A stretch of 64,000 nucleotides of DNA from Ailanthus altissimus (lineage: Eukaryota; Streptophyta; Magnoliopsida; Sapindales; Simaroubaceae): positions 3,348,001 to 3,412,000 of the forward strand of contig OX327704.1 of the NCBI GenBank assembly GCA_946807835.1, in the 5' to 3' direction. Made by a program: the position numbers and the translations under genes. Below, piece by piece: positions 1-11,954 of the stretch (positions are counted from its first letter, which is position 1; each line of letters opens with the position of its first letter). Below the pieces are notes generated by a model. That model was given only the letters and a program-made list of their open reading frames with translations. It had not been told where the DNA came from and did not search any database.

Positions 1-463
1 AAGTAAAAGAATAGCATTTTTTTATTTAAGTGAATTTATATATTTTATAAAGATGCCCTAATATTATATTATAAGAGTTGTTAGGAGATTATGACATAAG
101 ATAATATCACTAGCATGTAGTCACTGTATGCTGGCATTCTAAGTTGTATTGAGGATTTTGTTTGGGCCTAAATAATAGATTCGAGTCTCTTTACTTTTGG
201 AGTTCTATAGTAAGAGTCACCAAGCTTTTATAGAGTTAATAGAGTCTAAAAAATTTGATGTTACGATTTACTTTAATTGACTTGAATACATGAGATTTTT
301 ACGAATAAATTCAATCTCAAATTATGAGGTGTAGGAGTTGACTTTGTACACTAAATAATTGAGAAACATATGTGTTAAGATATGTTTAGAGATTATTGTG
401 AATGTTGTAAATCTATGTCATGTGTAATGCATGAAATGGAAGGTGGATGGAGATGGAAATGGA
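1..463. other. AT-rich intergenic DNA, no gene seen
   Basis: No open frame of useful length, no RNA gene and no recognisable transposon motif were seen here. The stretch ends in a 22-24-bp direct duplication of a purine-rich AATGGAAGGTGGATGGAGATG unit (about 436-479). That duplication runs into the left arm of the inverted repeat described next. Confidence 0.5.
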
Positions 464-464
464 A

Positions 465-974
465 GGTGGATGGAGATGTCGATAGTGTTGGGAATGTTGA
501 TAATGTGAAATTGATATAAATATGAAGGTATTTCGGTTTAGAAAGATATTAAATATGAAGATATTTTAAATACTATCTGTTGTGTTATTGGAGTTGATAA
601 TATAAAATATAAGATGACTTTAAAAGTTAAAATTAATGCAATGAGGTATAAGTTGAAAGCGATTAAAATTAGAAATGATAGCAATGTTCAATTCTTTTTA
701 GGGGCCAATAGAAGATTGTTTTATTCTCTATATGTAACAGTAGATTTTAGAGCTCTCATGTGTGAAGAGGATCTTATCTAATATATCTAAATCCGATGGT
801 GGTATTGAAGGAATAGCAAAGCCGTTTTCAACTTCACAATCATCTCCTCTTCTATCTTCAACATTAAGAGAGCTCCTCGAAATATAACAATGTCTATCTT
901 TTGGTAAATCATTCAAATTGGCACATTCCTTTACATTGTTAACATTCCCAACACTGTCGACATCCCCATCCACC
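465..974. repeat. 45-bp inverted repeat (arms 465-509 and 930-974)
   Basis: The left arm begins GGTGGATGGAGATGTCGATA. The reverse complement of the right arm begins GGTGGATGGGGATGTCGACA. Over 45 bases I count five differences, all transitions. The arms are about 420 bp apart, so transcription would give a foldback RNA. In translation the arms encode the same short acidic peptide (DGDVDSVGNV) on opposite strands, so this looks like an inverted partial duplication of a formerly coding segment. Confidence 0.7.
640..765 (+). pseudogene. possible N-terminal remnant of a Mutator-like transposase
   Basis: A short plus-strand frame reads MRYKLKAIKI followed by NDSNVQFFLG, then stops within about 40 codons. 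A phrase of the type 'ND-D-V-FFL' after a lysine-rich beta-strand segment is common in the N-terminal region of plant MULE transposases. This is a resemblance by eye to a short motif only. No zinc finger or MULE catalytic core was found nearby. The DUF1985-like relic on the opposite strand (2990-3640) fits, because that domain is frequently carried by plant MULEs. Confidence 0.25.
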
Positions 975-1740
975 CCACAACTATAGTGTGTATAAGCTAA
1001 GTCTTCGTTGAATCTTTTAGGAAAAATTGATGATAGTGATCCATTGTGTTTGTGAGAATCATAACTGTTGGTATTGTTATGGCTGTGTGGCTCACTTGAT
1101 TGTTACCGCTTACTAACATAAAATGAGCATGTCTGGGTGATGGGTTCTTAATGGGGGCTTACCGTGTAATGGAATTATGGGTGTATTTGTGGAGTTTCCT
1201 TCAATTTAGGCTATTAGTGTGTTAGCACTTAATGGTAATTGGAGTTCCAGAGTTTCAAGGTCGACAAAAGATCATTTAGAGAAAAAAATATGATGGTAAT
1301 AGATGCTAATAAGGTGTTGTTAATGGATGCAAATAAGCATTTCATCATGCAGTATGATTCTCCATCATGCCATTAGCATATTCGTTGAGGTTGGAATTAT
1401 AAATGATAATCTTCCAATGGTCTTAGTTGTAGTTGACAGGAATATAAACTTACATAAATTTAGACAGTCTCGTAAATAATACTATATAAATAATAAAAAA
1501 TTAAATATTTTAACATGTAATATTTTATTTTGTCAACCTTAGCCTACATTTTTGTACTGAGTAAATCTTTTTTAAGCTCTAAGTTGTATGACAGTTCACT
1601 ATCATTCCATACAATGACAAAATAGTCTGTTTTGTGTTGCTCATAGAGAATCCTAAAACTCACCTAAGTTTTCAATAAAACAAGTAATCAATATATATGT
1701 ATGAGAAATTTAATTTAAAAATGTTCAAGAAATTAATAAA
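975..1740. other. intergenic, no gene seen
   Basis: AT-rich sequence with stops in all frames. A local duplication of a TAATAGATGCTAATAAG-like phrase occurs around 1300-1340. No promoter, RNA gene or transposon end was recognised. Confidence 0.4.
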
Positions 1741-2830
1741 AAAAACTTATAAAGAAGTACGCATCTGCATAAGTGGACAAATGTGGCACTGCGTCATTAT
1801 ACATGCATTGTCTTAGCTGAACCAGCTTCAGGTACTCATTCATGTAATGCGTTGGCTAACAAATAAAGTTATAAAATAATTAATTGATTTCAATACAAAT
1901 GAAATCTAATATATATTTAAATAATTTTTACTTATAAAGTCATCTAGTCATTTCTCTAATATCTTTTGAAACCATGTTGGGCGAGCTTGAAGGCCAAATA
2001 TGCTAACTATACCTATCACTATCCACTCAAGCCCAAAACTCAGATTAGATGGCCAAGTTTATCTACTTTAGCGGATTCATGTTCACCTGAGGTTGTACTT
2101 GAAGCTCAATCTTCTTCTTTTTAATCTTTCACAGTATGAGATTTGTGTATGGGTATGTTTAATTCATACATCCCTATACAGTTGCCCATATATACTTATA
2201 TCTTTAGGTAGATCGGATAAGATCTGAATACTTGCATGATTGTTGGTTAGCTGTATATCATACCCAACAACTGGAGTCTAAATCTATCCTTCGCATTCTC
2301 CCCAAACTGAAATAAAAGACACAAGTGGATACGTGTCATATACCATAAATTAAGTTATTATAAGTGATATTAATTTAATTTTCTTACCATATTTTGACTT
2401 TCATTAGGTTGAAATGAGCACAACTATCAAAAGTACTGCATCATTTACTGCATCTATTATGTAAGATTAGTCCACATCTTATCAAACTTTATAAATACCT
2501 CATCTCGATCTTTCTTTATTCTCTACATCAACATCATAGTGTGCAGTTGCACCATGTTCAAACTACAAGCAAAAATAACCATAGTCAATATATTTTGTCA
2601 TTATGCTAATTAAGCTAATAAGATAAAAACTAAATATATCGTTACTCTATGCATTGGTGGGTTTGCTCTTTCATGGCCATCCTCTATAACATATATATCA
2701 TCATCATCGGGCCAGTGAAACGGATAAAGCCCTTTCGATTCTTGCTCCGTATAAAATTACGCACATGTGGTAAGACCTTGGCATAGCTCTCGGTAAAAAT
2801 CTCCAATGTCTAATCAATTAAATGACCTTC
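1741..2830 (-). pseudogene. decayed exons downstream of the DUF1985 relic
   Basis: On the minus strand several short segments read as coherent peptide between AT-rich, intron-like stretches. Around 2810-2720: IFTESYAKVLPHVRNFIRSK. Around 2740-2650, in another frame: GLYPFHWPDDDDIYVIEDGH. Around 2560-2500, after a plausible TGCTTGTAG acceptor: FEHGATAHYDVDVENKERSR. Around 1850-1760, after TTGTTAG: MNEYLKLVQLRQCMYNDAV. The acidic linker fits the region between DUF1985 and a C48 (Ulp1) peptidase in such transposon genes, but I could not identify the peptidase catalytic His/Asp/Cys. Frameshifts separate the pieces. The function of these segments is not recognised. Confidence 0.3.
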
Positions 2831-2989
2831 TCTTATTCTCATGATATTTTAGTACTAACTTACTATGTACTAAAAGAACTGCAAATTTAAAATTAGGTTA
2901 AGCATATTACGGAACAAGAATTATATAATTAAATGTGAATAAATTAAAAATATACCAAACCTTTCTCTAAATGTTTTTTCTCAACATCT

Positions 2990-3640
2990 ATGCACATTAG
3001 AGTCCTTCTACTTCTCCAATTTAAAATATGAGAGAAGTGACCACTGCAGCGAAAAATTAAAAATCTCACTTTAGGCCGCAATGCCCTCGTAAATCCATAT
3101 GTGAAATAATTTAAAACCATCAATTTACTATAAATAAATAAAAAAATTAAGATCAAAATGTTAAATACAAAAAAAGTATGATACACTTAGAATGCATACA
3201 CAAATTCGTATACGTTATACTTTTCCATCTTGCTCTCTGTAGGCTATAATATTCTTTTGGCCAACTTTTGAAATGCGGCCTTACTGAGTGAGCTGTGAAG
3301 TATGCTCTATGTAATGTTGCCCAATATATACTTGTTGAACTCATTAAGGTCATCTACTATACTTAGAACAAAATTTTGTATCTCATTATGTTCATCATGT
3401 GGGATCAAAATACAATGAACAAAATAGAATAAAGTCAACCTCACTGCATCTTCATCGTCTAATTTTGCTAAGTTAAGCTTTACATATCAAGTATAAAAAA
3501 AGTTGTAGGTCAATTTATTTCTACCTAAAAAAGAACTTCTCTTACAAGTGATTACCCAATTTTCTCTTTAACTCCTAAGCGAGTGAGTAATCTCCCTTTT
3601 TCAGCCTAGTAATTAATATAAACTCATTCTATGTGAATAA
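2990..3640 (-). pseudogene. DUF1985-domain gene relic (MULE/Ulp1-type transposon gene)
   Basis: Reading the minus strand from 3640, the order of phrases matches the plant DUF1985 domain: EFILITRLKKGD (family: EFALITGL), then DDEDAVRLTLFYFVHCILI, then SIVDDLNEFNKYILGNIT (family: VDDLEEFNKYPWG), then SLSKAAFQKL, KYNVYEFVYAF (family: YNLYGFPYAF) and finally FSHILNWRSRR (family: PRILNW). Stops and shifts break it, including a stop right after GNIT. DUF1985 is a plant domain of unknown function, usually fused to or beside a Ulp1-like peptidase in genes carried by Mutator-like elements. No intact start or TIR was found, so this is a dead fragment. Confidence 0.6.
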
Positions 3641-3918
3641 GATTCACTTCTTGTCAATGTAAAACACATTTCTTATATAAATTGGAGGTTTGTACCTCAT
3701 GTAACAATATCTTATAGACCAAATTATTTGCAAAAGAAATAGTAGGTATATCTAAAACATATCCCATATTAAAGGCACAGTTTTGAATAATACATAATTA
3801 ATGCGGGAAAGAATTTACTCTAAAAAATTCTATATCGTTTAGAGACCTTATTTTTTCTATAAATATATACAAAAAAATGTAATTAAAATAAATATTAATA
3901 AATAACACACATACATAT

Positions 3919-4140
3919 TAATGTAGCACCTCTAGTGTTCGTCAACATTATAGCGGGTTACTATAGCACTACATTATTCATCGACATTGTACCATATTTA
4001 GTTCTTTTGTTCATTTTCTTTGAAGTTTTATTTCAAATAGCTCCACTAATTTGAAATCTACAAAATGAAATTAATATACTTAAAAATATATATATTATTA
4101 TTTAAATTAAACAATTATCAAGTTTAGAAGAGATATATTA
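3919..4140 (-). repeat. ~220-bp interspersed repeat, copy A
   Basis: This segment is colinear with 10978-11110 joined to 16605-16697 (copy B, split by copia-1). Shared features are GCACCTCTA-TGTTC-TCAAC, CATTGTACC/TACTGTAGC, CAAATAGCTCCA, AAATTGAAATTAATATAC and ATTATGATG at the end. It has no coding capacity. In copy B it begins only about 25 bp beyond the broken 3' end of the RLP pseudogene, but copy A is not next to any LRR sequence, so it is a dispersed repeat and not RLP 3' sequence. Its class (SINE, MITE or LTR piece) is undetermined. Confidence 0.7.
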
Positions 4141-6480
4141 TGATGAGAGGACCCAGCTTGAGACCCTCTACAGTAGATCCCAGCAGCCCTCTCGAGCACC
4201 CCGACAGAAGTTTCTCAGAATATAACTGGATAAGTTGAGAAATTCCGTGAGGCGAACCCTTTTTTAGTTCTTATTATTATTGAGAAAATCTTGGAATATG
4301 CATGAAGATGACATATTAATTCTAAAAAAAAGGGGCGGAGTTTTTTCTGTTTTTCTGAAAATCCAGTACAAAATTTGCAAATAATTATACTTCTATTTCT
4401 AAACCACTTCTCAATACTGCCAAATAAGAGCTCCGGTCCTTTCCAAAATAATTCCCACTCAACTCAATAATTTCATTATGATCATAAAATTGGAATACTG
4501 ATAAAAAGTGAAACGATCATCAAAATATCGAAATCGCTTCTTGGTTATCCAAAACATATGTACAATACACAAATCTAGAACTACTATGCTGAAAGCAAAA
4601 AGAGTGTTATTTAGCACATTTATATGTATAAAATGATTTTTAGATTTGGCCCACTAATCAATAATAGGAGAATCAACAGCTGGCGTACTGAGACTTGCAC
4701 CTGGGAAGGGGGTTTAAAAAATATAAAACACAAAACGAGTGAGCTAAAGGAGCTTAGTGAGTATATTTAAGATTTCAAATAAAATAACATTCTGCATAGA
4801 TATTAAATTCTAAAAAATATGCATAAATCATGCTTCTAAAACTAGTATAGAGCTGTAAAACGGTTTCTAACATCATATGCCGATAAAATCTTGTCGAAGG
4901 GGTTTTATTTACATCTTCAAAAACTAATATCTAAAATCTGTACAACATAATAACTAGCATGTGCATATAAACGCATAATATGCAATTGGTAGATCGAAAA
5001 CTATTAAAGCCCTCACTCTGTCATTTTTTTTTAAACTGTACCAATGGTAACCCTAAAGCTTTATACTCATGCAGTGATTCAACTAGCACCTCATATGTGA
5101 GTAGGTCATGGGGCGCCTCAACTAGTAGCACTCACAGTGACATCTCAAGACATCTTACTAGCTATGCAACGGAATTCTATATCACATACATATTGCGAGA
5201 CAATACCCCGTACACATAGAGCGACTCACATGACTCGACATCCCGACTTTTCGGAGTTAGTGATACACCCCCATAACCTGCCCATGTGTACGGGATAAAT
5301 TGGCCGGGTTTAATATAATCTCCACCACTATAATCTGAGGGTACCAATGGCCTTTGATACGGATGCAGTAATTTTAAAACTATTTCTTAAACCGAACATG
5401 TAAAAGCATATATATGGATATATATCAAGATCCTAACTCATGTTTATGCATTAAAAGCACATAAAACATATATTTTTATTACGCGAAAATATTATAAATG
5501 AAAGATAAAAGAAATGATAGATTTTTACCCACAACCGCTCCGAGCTCGATTTTGCTCCAGATTTCTACTCCCGTTATCGATCTCGGTTTTCTTTACCTAC
5601 GCGCCATAAATGACATTAGAACTAATTCAAACACTAGAATCTCATTTAACTACTAAATGCCTTAATCGGCATACAAAGCCCAGAAGGATACTACTTTCTG
5701 ATTTGCATTTACGAAGTCATTTAATCTAATCTAACTCACCATCCGGTGCCTTGAAAATTATTAAACGCCTTATAACTTTGGTTGGACATAATTGCCCTTC
5801 ACCTTACCAAAATGGACAATTATGTCCTATTTTCTTCATTTTATATTTTTTCATCAACCATATGCATTCAATTTACATAAGGCACCATACATCACAATTC
5901 AACCAAAACACAACTCAATCCCTAACTTCCCTAAAGTGGCAGAATTTCACCCTATGTTCCAACACATTTCTTTTCTTAATTTCTTGTTCCAATTTCTTCA
6001 AAATCAAACCAATTTCATTCTAATGCCCTAATTATAACCAATTGAAGTCTCTACATCCAAATCACCTAAAATCCTAATTCTTACCTTGCAAATTTCTTCA
6101 ATTTGATGATTCCTTCAAGCTCCACACTAGAATTCAACTCAATCTAAACCAAGAATGCACACAACAACATCAATTGAAACAATCTTGAAAGTTCACATAT
6201 TAATCTCACAAAAAAATGCTTATTTTACCTATTTTTCTTGAATTTTCACTAATAGAGACTTCAATTTATCTTAGGAATTGGTATGTGACCTTATTTTAGC
6301 TTGATTAAGCATGAAAAATCATGAAAAAAAAATAGAAATTTCACTATAGCAGTCCCTTTTTCTTTTGCACGAATTTTGCTCTTTTTTGCTTTAAGTGTGG
6401 TATTTTTGATTACTTGAAATTTTTACACACTTCTACCATATATATAGTGCTCCCTCAAAAGACCAATTTGCCCCTTAACT
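4141..6480. repeat. non-coding, repeat-like DNA; possible gypsy LTR relic
   Basis: No reading frame here looks like a gene. Islands of higher GC stand out: 4145-4260, 5100-5360 and 5520-5610. Phrases such as GTGAGCTAAAGGAGCTTAGT (4740-4760) and the GGGGCGGAGTTTTTTCTGTT stretch near 4330 resemble non-coding parts of high-copy plant gypsy (chromovirus) LTRs. This is pattern memory, not an alignment. I could not fix its ends, a PBS or a target-site duplication. Confidence 0.25.
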
Positions 6481-9210
6481 TACTCTAAATTTCTAATTTG
6501 TCGTTGGTTGGAAACAATGTATGTAATTGGTTTCTTTGTAACTATCTAGTTAGAATAATCTAAGGAACTAACTAGAATTCCCAACTTGGCAATCCATGAG
6601 ATTATTTCTAATTGGTCCATTCTCTAATATATGAATTGTGTTTCTCAACAAAGGCTTGTTCCATACATAACCCTTAAATGAAAATTCATGTAGTAAATTA
6701 AAATTTTCTTTTCCAAGCTAATAGAAAAAAATTCTAAAAATATTCTAGGGTTGTCCAATGCTTCGAACGAGTGTGAAATTACCAAATTAGGTCTAATATC
6801 TCTTTGTGAACCATAAAAAAATATTTTTAATAGGGTTAAAATCAGGTAACCCCATGGTGTATTTATTACTCTATACCGAAATCTAGGCACCAATACTACT
6901 AATGGGGATTGGATATTACATATGATGTATAAAATGTGCTTATCAAACTCTTCTAAACTTAAATATTTGTTCGTCCTCAAGTAAGGAAACACACTCACGA
7001 AAACAAATGACAACAAACTATAAGAATATACAAAATATTGGGTTGGCAAATTATTAGTAATTTGTCTTAAAAATTTCTTATAACTACTATCCTCAAAGAA
7101 AGTCTAAACATCATAACCGTTCAATATGTTAATCCAACACTTATTTTAACCCACAAGTGACTTACTTGGTATGTGTATGAATAACTAAAATCACTAGTCA
7201 CATGCACTCAGATTAGTTTATGTATACAAGACAAAGAAATGGTCTCTATGAGTTTTTTTTTTTAATTAACACTCTATATGCTTGCTTTTTGCATCACTCT
7301 CCACTAATATAGGCATACACATAATCAAGGATCAAATGAGACTTTAGTTAGCTTGTAATGTATGGCTAGGGAGAGGGTAGGATAAAATGGATCAATTTCG
7401 GCTTAACTCACACCATAAACACACATTCCTCTAGAGATTACAGAAACTAAAACATTTGTTTTCCACCCAATTTTCCCCAAACTTATTTCATTGATTACCT
7501 TGCTATTTTGTTGTTCTTTTTTTTTTCTTTTATTGTAAGCTAAGGCTATATCAACTCAATTTATAGTTTTGTTTTCGGATTTGTTTTTACATATAAGTCA
7601 TTATACCCCAAACTTAAGCTTTTCATATTAGAATAACCAACATTTATAACCAAACGCATAACCCATCTTTAATTCACACTTTTATTTTTGAAATTTCATA
7701 TAATTCTCTAAAAGAAGAGCTAAACTCATGGTGTGATAAGTACTATGAAAGATAATAAAATTAAAGGCTAAGGTAATAATATAGTTAGCAAGGAAAAGCG
7801 GTAATTAGGCTCAATAGGGGTGACTAGGGGTAAAACTATAAAAGGTTAGCTTGGAAGGCTTAATCAGTTCAAAGATGGCCTAAAATCATATCGTTCATTA
7901 TGTATGCCCTAGGATTTCTCCTTGAGTGATACTCAAATAAGTTCTAACATATGTTTGAGACCCTAATTATTCTTGTTGTGCATAAAAGTCTTCTAAGTAA
8001 GCATAAAAACTAAATTATTCTAACTACGTGCTCAAAATATCAAGTGGCCATAAAGTGAAGTCGAACTCGTCCTAGATTACCAAGCAAACAATTACAATGT
8101 TCATTGTTTTTAGAAGAACGTAGCATTTGAAATCATGGTTCTATTTCATATCATTGACTACTAATCATTTAACCAACTCACAATTAAAGACAAAAATGAA
8201 AAACAAAAAAATTGCATGCAAACAAATAACTAAAAACAACAATCGTAATGAGTACGCATGATCAAAATGGAAAATGAATGTTTCCCTTCCCAATCTTAAA
8301 GTTGACATTGTCCATAATAGCAAAAATAAAGTGAGTAAAAGAAACTCCCCTTATAGACAAGGGCTTGATGCTCGAATAGCAAGAAGGAAGTTGTTACTTG
8401 AGTTAGTGCCCAAAACCATTAAGTGATGCTTTTCAATATATCAAGTTTGAGGAGCCTTATTGTTTGATGGTGTTTGAGGTGGAATTTGGTGATAATATAG
8501 AGTGCAAAGGGTATAAGAATGATTGGGGGAAGTGAGGGGTGTTTAAGGTAGCTTGTAGGGTAATTTGGAGGTGATTTGGGAGGAGGAACAAATGACGTTG
8601 CGGCTCTACAACCTGGGTTTTTAATATAAAATTTTTAAGTGTTGAGGCTGTAGTCTTAAGTTGCTGCCATATTTGTTTTATCCCCGATTGTGAGCTCGAT
8701 TTAGCTGTATCTTGTTGGCTTTATTTTCGATTCATTTTTCATACTTTTATGAGGTTTCGAATTGTTGTTTTAACATAGTAAAAGAAAGAAAAACAAACAT
8801 TAAGAAAAAAATTGAAATGAAAAATTAAAATACACTTGGGTTGTCTCCCAAGAAGCACTTGATTTATTTTCTGTAGCTAGACTTCTTCTGAGGTTGTGGT
8901 GAAAAAAATTACATTTTAAAGGCTTTTTTGCCTAAGAAACACTCCTCCTATATCATGCTTCAATGTTCACTCAATGGTCTTGCCAAATTCTTTCCTACAT
9001 TTTCTCATTCTGAGCTTGCTTGGTAAGAACCAAAATCTTGTTTGAAAGTGTGAACCTCGTTGATCTTAAACATAATAACCCCTTCTTATGCACCTTTAAA
9101 ACAACCACAACAACCTAAACATAACAATTTGTTTTTTTAAAAAAAAAAAACTAAATGCCTAAATTAAGATCAAGTTACTTTACCATAATATTAAGGCAAA
9201 TTCAAAATCT
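6481..9210 (-). mobile_element. internal remnant of an Athila/Tat-like gypsy element
   Basis: The tRNA-Asp PBS and LTR at 9215-10978 lie in minus orientation, so this is the element's interior. The conserved non-coding phrase CTTGGGTTGTCTCCCAAG (8835-8852, with self-complementary ends) is, as I recall it, typical of the 3' untranslated region of Athila/Tat-type elements. It sits only ~360 bp from the PBS. That spacing implies gag, protease, RT and integrase were deleted. A minus-strand frame at 6645-7049 (134 codons) has no recognisable domain and is probably chance. No second LTR was found on the left. Confidence 0.45.
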
Positions 9211-9214
9211 ACAA

Positions 9215-9232
9215 TCCCTAGCAACGGCGCTA
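9215..9232 (-). other. primer-binding site complementary to tRNA-Asp
   Basis: The minus strand reads TAGCGCCGTTGCTAGGGA. The complement of the 3' end of plant tRNA-Asp(GUC) is TGGCGCCGTTGCCGGGGA, so 15 of 18 positions match. A tRNA-Asp primer is used by several plant gypsy groups. The site directly abuts the LTR, as expected. Confidence 0.75.
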
Positions 9233-10978
9233 AGAACTTGTTCACAAAATTATACACATAAGTGCATGGGTCGTGAGCAAGTAATAAAGTGATGAGCGAG
9301 TATCATTCCTACGAGGATTGTGTCCTAAATTGATTCTAAGTATTATGATGTTGCAACCTAACTTTATCTAGGCTAATCTAAAATGATAAGTTGAATTATG
9401 AAATTAAAAAGAAAGCTTCAAACTAAATAACTTGGCAAATTAAAGATACGAGAATTCTATGACAATGGGTTCTAGGGACTTGATTTTCCTCTATTGGTTC
9501 TATGCTCTTTATCATTAGTGACTAACAAATAATTTTATGCATTCACTAGTCAATGGTGTACAATTAGTCTCATTACATCTCCCAAGCGTCGAATGAGATC
9601 TTATGCATATACAACTAGATTTATATCCCTATCTAACCCATTATACGTATTAAGCTACCCTTATATGACTACCATAAGTTTATTAGCCTCCTAACTCAAC
9701 AAACTCAAACCTATATTTTTTACAATCAAAATATAGATTAGACTCTCTCAAGTACAAACTCATTTGCTTAAATCATTCAATCCATCTTCCAATGCAATTA
9801 AAAGTATTAAGTATATAAAAAGCATAAATGAACAACGCAAAATAGTCATTAATCACATAACAACATCAACATATATTGTTCAATAGAGTTCCATCAAACC
9901 CTAGAATATCTAATCTAGCAACAAAATGATAATATTGGGATATAGTGAATTCTACAAAAATGGAATTATAGAGTATAGATTTCATTATATTCTTCCTATG
10001 TTCTTCTTATTTAGCAATCTCCTTCAACTCATTAATCAAGGGATTAAGACTAATCTCATTACCTCTCCCGAACATCAAATGAGATACATGCATACATATT
10101 CAAGTTGATATCCCTATCTAACTTGTTTATCTATACATGTATTACACAACCCTTAAATTGATTATCCAGTGATTAATCTCATTACCTCTTCCGAGCATCA
10201 AATGAGATCCTAAGCATAATGTCACACCCTAAGTGTTCTTACACATTTTTGCAAACACTTGGTGTGCACCACATGCAATCATTAAGCAAACTATAGTGAT
10301 TACCTAAGTGCTATTAGCCTCCCGACTCAGTAACAACCCAAGGCTATGTTTTCTAAATCCAATAAATGGGTCAATCTCTCTTAAGTATCAATTCATAAAT
10401 CTACAATAACTAATTTATTTTTTAATCAATTGAAAGCATTAAGCATAGAGAAATATAAATGAATAAAGAAAAAATATACTAAATCATCCAAACATAATAA
10501 CAATAAAACTACTTCAAACTGTAGAATTCAAGTTTAATCACACATAAATCCAACAATAACTAAAATTATCAAGAAATTCATAAATACAAATATGTATAAA
10601 CAATATTCATAAATACAAATTTAAACAAAAGGGAAAATATAAAAGAAAGAAAGATAAAATCGAAATTGGGGATGTCTTCAAAGTTTCAATCCTTCAAATG
10701 TCTTTAATTATGCCCAAGAAACCTTGGAGACATTCTTTCTTCTTTTCAAAATTGAGCTCAAGTCTTAGTCTCCTTTGTGTATTTCGTGCCTTATTTGTGA
10801 TAGTATGAGAAGTAACTAAAGGGTAGTATTTATAAGTTTTAAATTAGGGTAAGAAAATGGGTAACAAAATAGGTGGTGGCACCCGAGTGCCAAGCATTTA
10901 GCTCGATTTATCGCCTGGGTGCCATTTTTCAGTGCCTAGGCTCTAAATCCTAAGTAGTTTAGCGCCTGGGTGCCGAGT
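9233..10978 (-). repeat. gypsy-type LTR (about 1.75 kb)
   Basis: The LTR extends from the PBS rightward to the GC-rich segment ending at about 10978, where the 220-bp repeat begins. On the minus strand a TATA-like TTATAAATACTACCC (about 10833-10820) follows a GCGCC-rich U3 island (10870-10975). This is followed by R/U5 running to the conserved end that contains GATACTCGCTCATCAC (about 9300). The LTR contains an internal partial duplication: 9540-9840 resembles 10150-10460, sharing TTAGCCTCC-ACTCA and CTCTC-TTAAGTA phrases. No partner LTR or TSD was found. Confidence 0.6.
9556..10217. repeat. three copies of a ~45-bp hairpin motif inside the LTR
   Basis: Copies lie near 9563-9607, 10055-10100 and 10175-10220. 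Each has ATCTCATTAC (or -ACA), then TCTCCCGAGC-like sequence, then AATGAGATC, then a TGCATA/AGCATA tail. ATCTCATT and AATGAGAT are reverse complements, so each copy can form an 8-bp stem around a ~17-nt loop. Confidence 0.75.
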
Positions 10979-11110
10979 AATATAGCACCTCTACTGTTCA
11001 TCAACACACAGCTATTACTGTAGCATTACACTGTTCATCGGTACTGTAGCATATTTGGTTTTTTGGTTTGTTCTCTTTAAAATTTCATTCCAAATAGCTC
11101 CATTAACTTG
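10979..11110 (-). repeat. 220-bp repeat, copy B, left part
   Basis: Homologous to 3919-4045. It contains alternating CTGTTCATC and CTGTAGCAT phrases. It is interrupted exactly at 11110 by copia-1 and resumes at 16605 after a 5-bp duplication (ACTTG). Confidence 0.75.
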
Positions 11111-11820
11111 TGTTGAAGCGGAAGCACACAAATAAGCAATATAACCTAAACAATATAGTGCAGAATAAGTAATTAAAGAACTAAAGAGAGAAAGGTAGAA
11201 GAAGAATACACAGAATGTACGTGGTTCAACAACTTGCCTACTTCCACGATGGATCAAGATCACTCACTCTTATTATTGAATCTCAAGGCACTCACAAAGT
11301 ATGCATTTTACAAGAAAGACTCATAAAGAAGACACTTTCTCTTGCAATCTAATGATTTTGTTCTCTCACTAAGAATCACAAAGTATGTTTAATCACAAGA
11401 TTTCTTAGGTTCTCACTAAAATTTTCCAAGATATAATTACAAGCCAATAGAGAGCCTTTATATAGGTTTTAGGACTTCCTAGGTTTACCCTAAACGTATA
11501 GGAGTCGTATTAGAAAGTCCTAGAGCAAGTGAGAGATGAAACAAGTTGATTTAAAATGGGAAATTCTTCCTCACTCTGGGCGCTACGGCGCCCAGCTCCC
11601 GTCACTGCAGTGCTGGGAAGCCGAGTCTGGGCATTGTGGCGCTCAGGTTCTGCTTTGGGCGCCACGGCTCCCAAGACCTGGTCACCGTGGCACCTACACC
11701 TGGGCATCACCCCTTGTATCTTTCACCTCATTTTGCGTTCGTCTTCAATCCTCGTATACCCAACGCACTTGGCTTGCTCTCCAAATCATATTTCGATAAT
11801 TTTTAATCAATATTCTCATA
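11111..11820 (-). repeat. copia-1 3' LTR
   Basis: Begins TGTTGAAGCGGAAGC and ends AATATTCTCATA. It matches 15880-16604, with a shorter GC-rich U3 segment (11575-11705). On the minus strand a TATAAAGGCTC-like promoter motif is near 11465. Confidence 0.9.
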
Positions 11821-11834
11821 AATTCCCTCCTTAA
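11821..11834 (-). other. copia-1 polypurine tract
   Basis: The minus strand reads AAGGAGGGAATT immediately before the 3' LTR, the expected place for plus-strand priming. Confidence 0.7.
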
Positions 11835-11954
11835 TTCAAAATCATCCATAAAGTAACTCGATCTCTCATCTCCACATTTTTGGTCACCCTCGCAAAGTAA
11901 TGACTCTGATTAAGTCCTTGTATAGGATGAACTTAACCGAGGGTAATGGCTTAG

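Noticed and set aside
5751..6031. Overlapping plus-strand frames of 79-90 codons
   Set aside because: Phe/Ile/His/Asn-rich translations of low-complexity AC/T-rich DNA. Two frames are open at once, typical of compositional bias.
6645..7049. 134-codon minus-strand open frame
   Set aside because: No recognisable domain. The composition mirrors AT-rich DNA, and it lies in the non-coding 3' region of a gypsy remnant. Best seen as a chance frame.
9540..10460. CRISPR-like spaced repeats
   Set aside because: The three repeats are unequally spaced, diverged and inside a plant LTR. Explained by internal duplication of the LTR.
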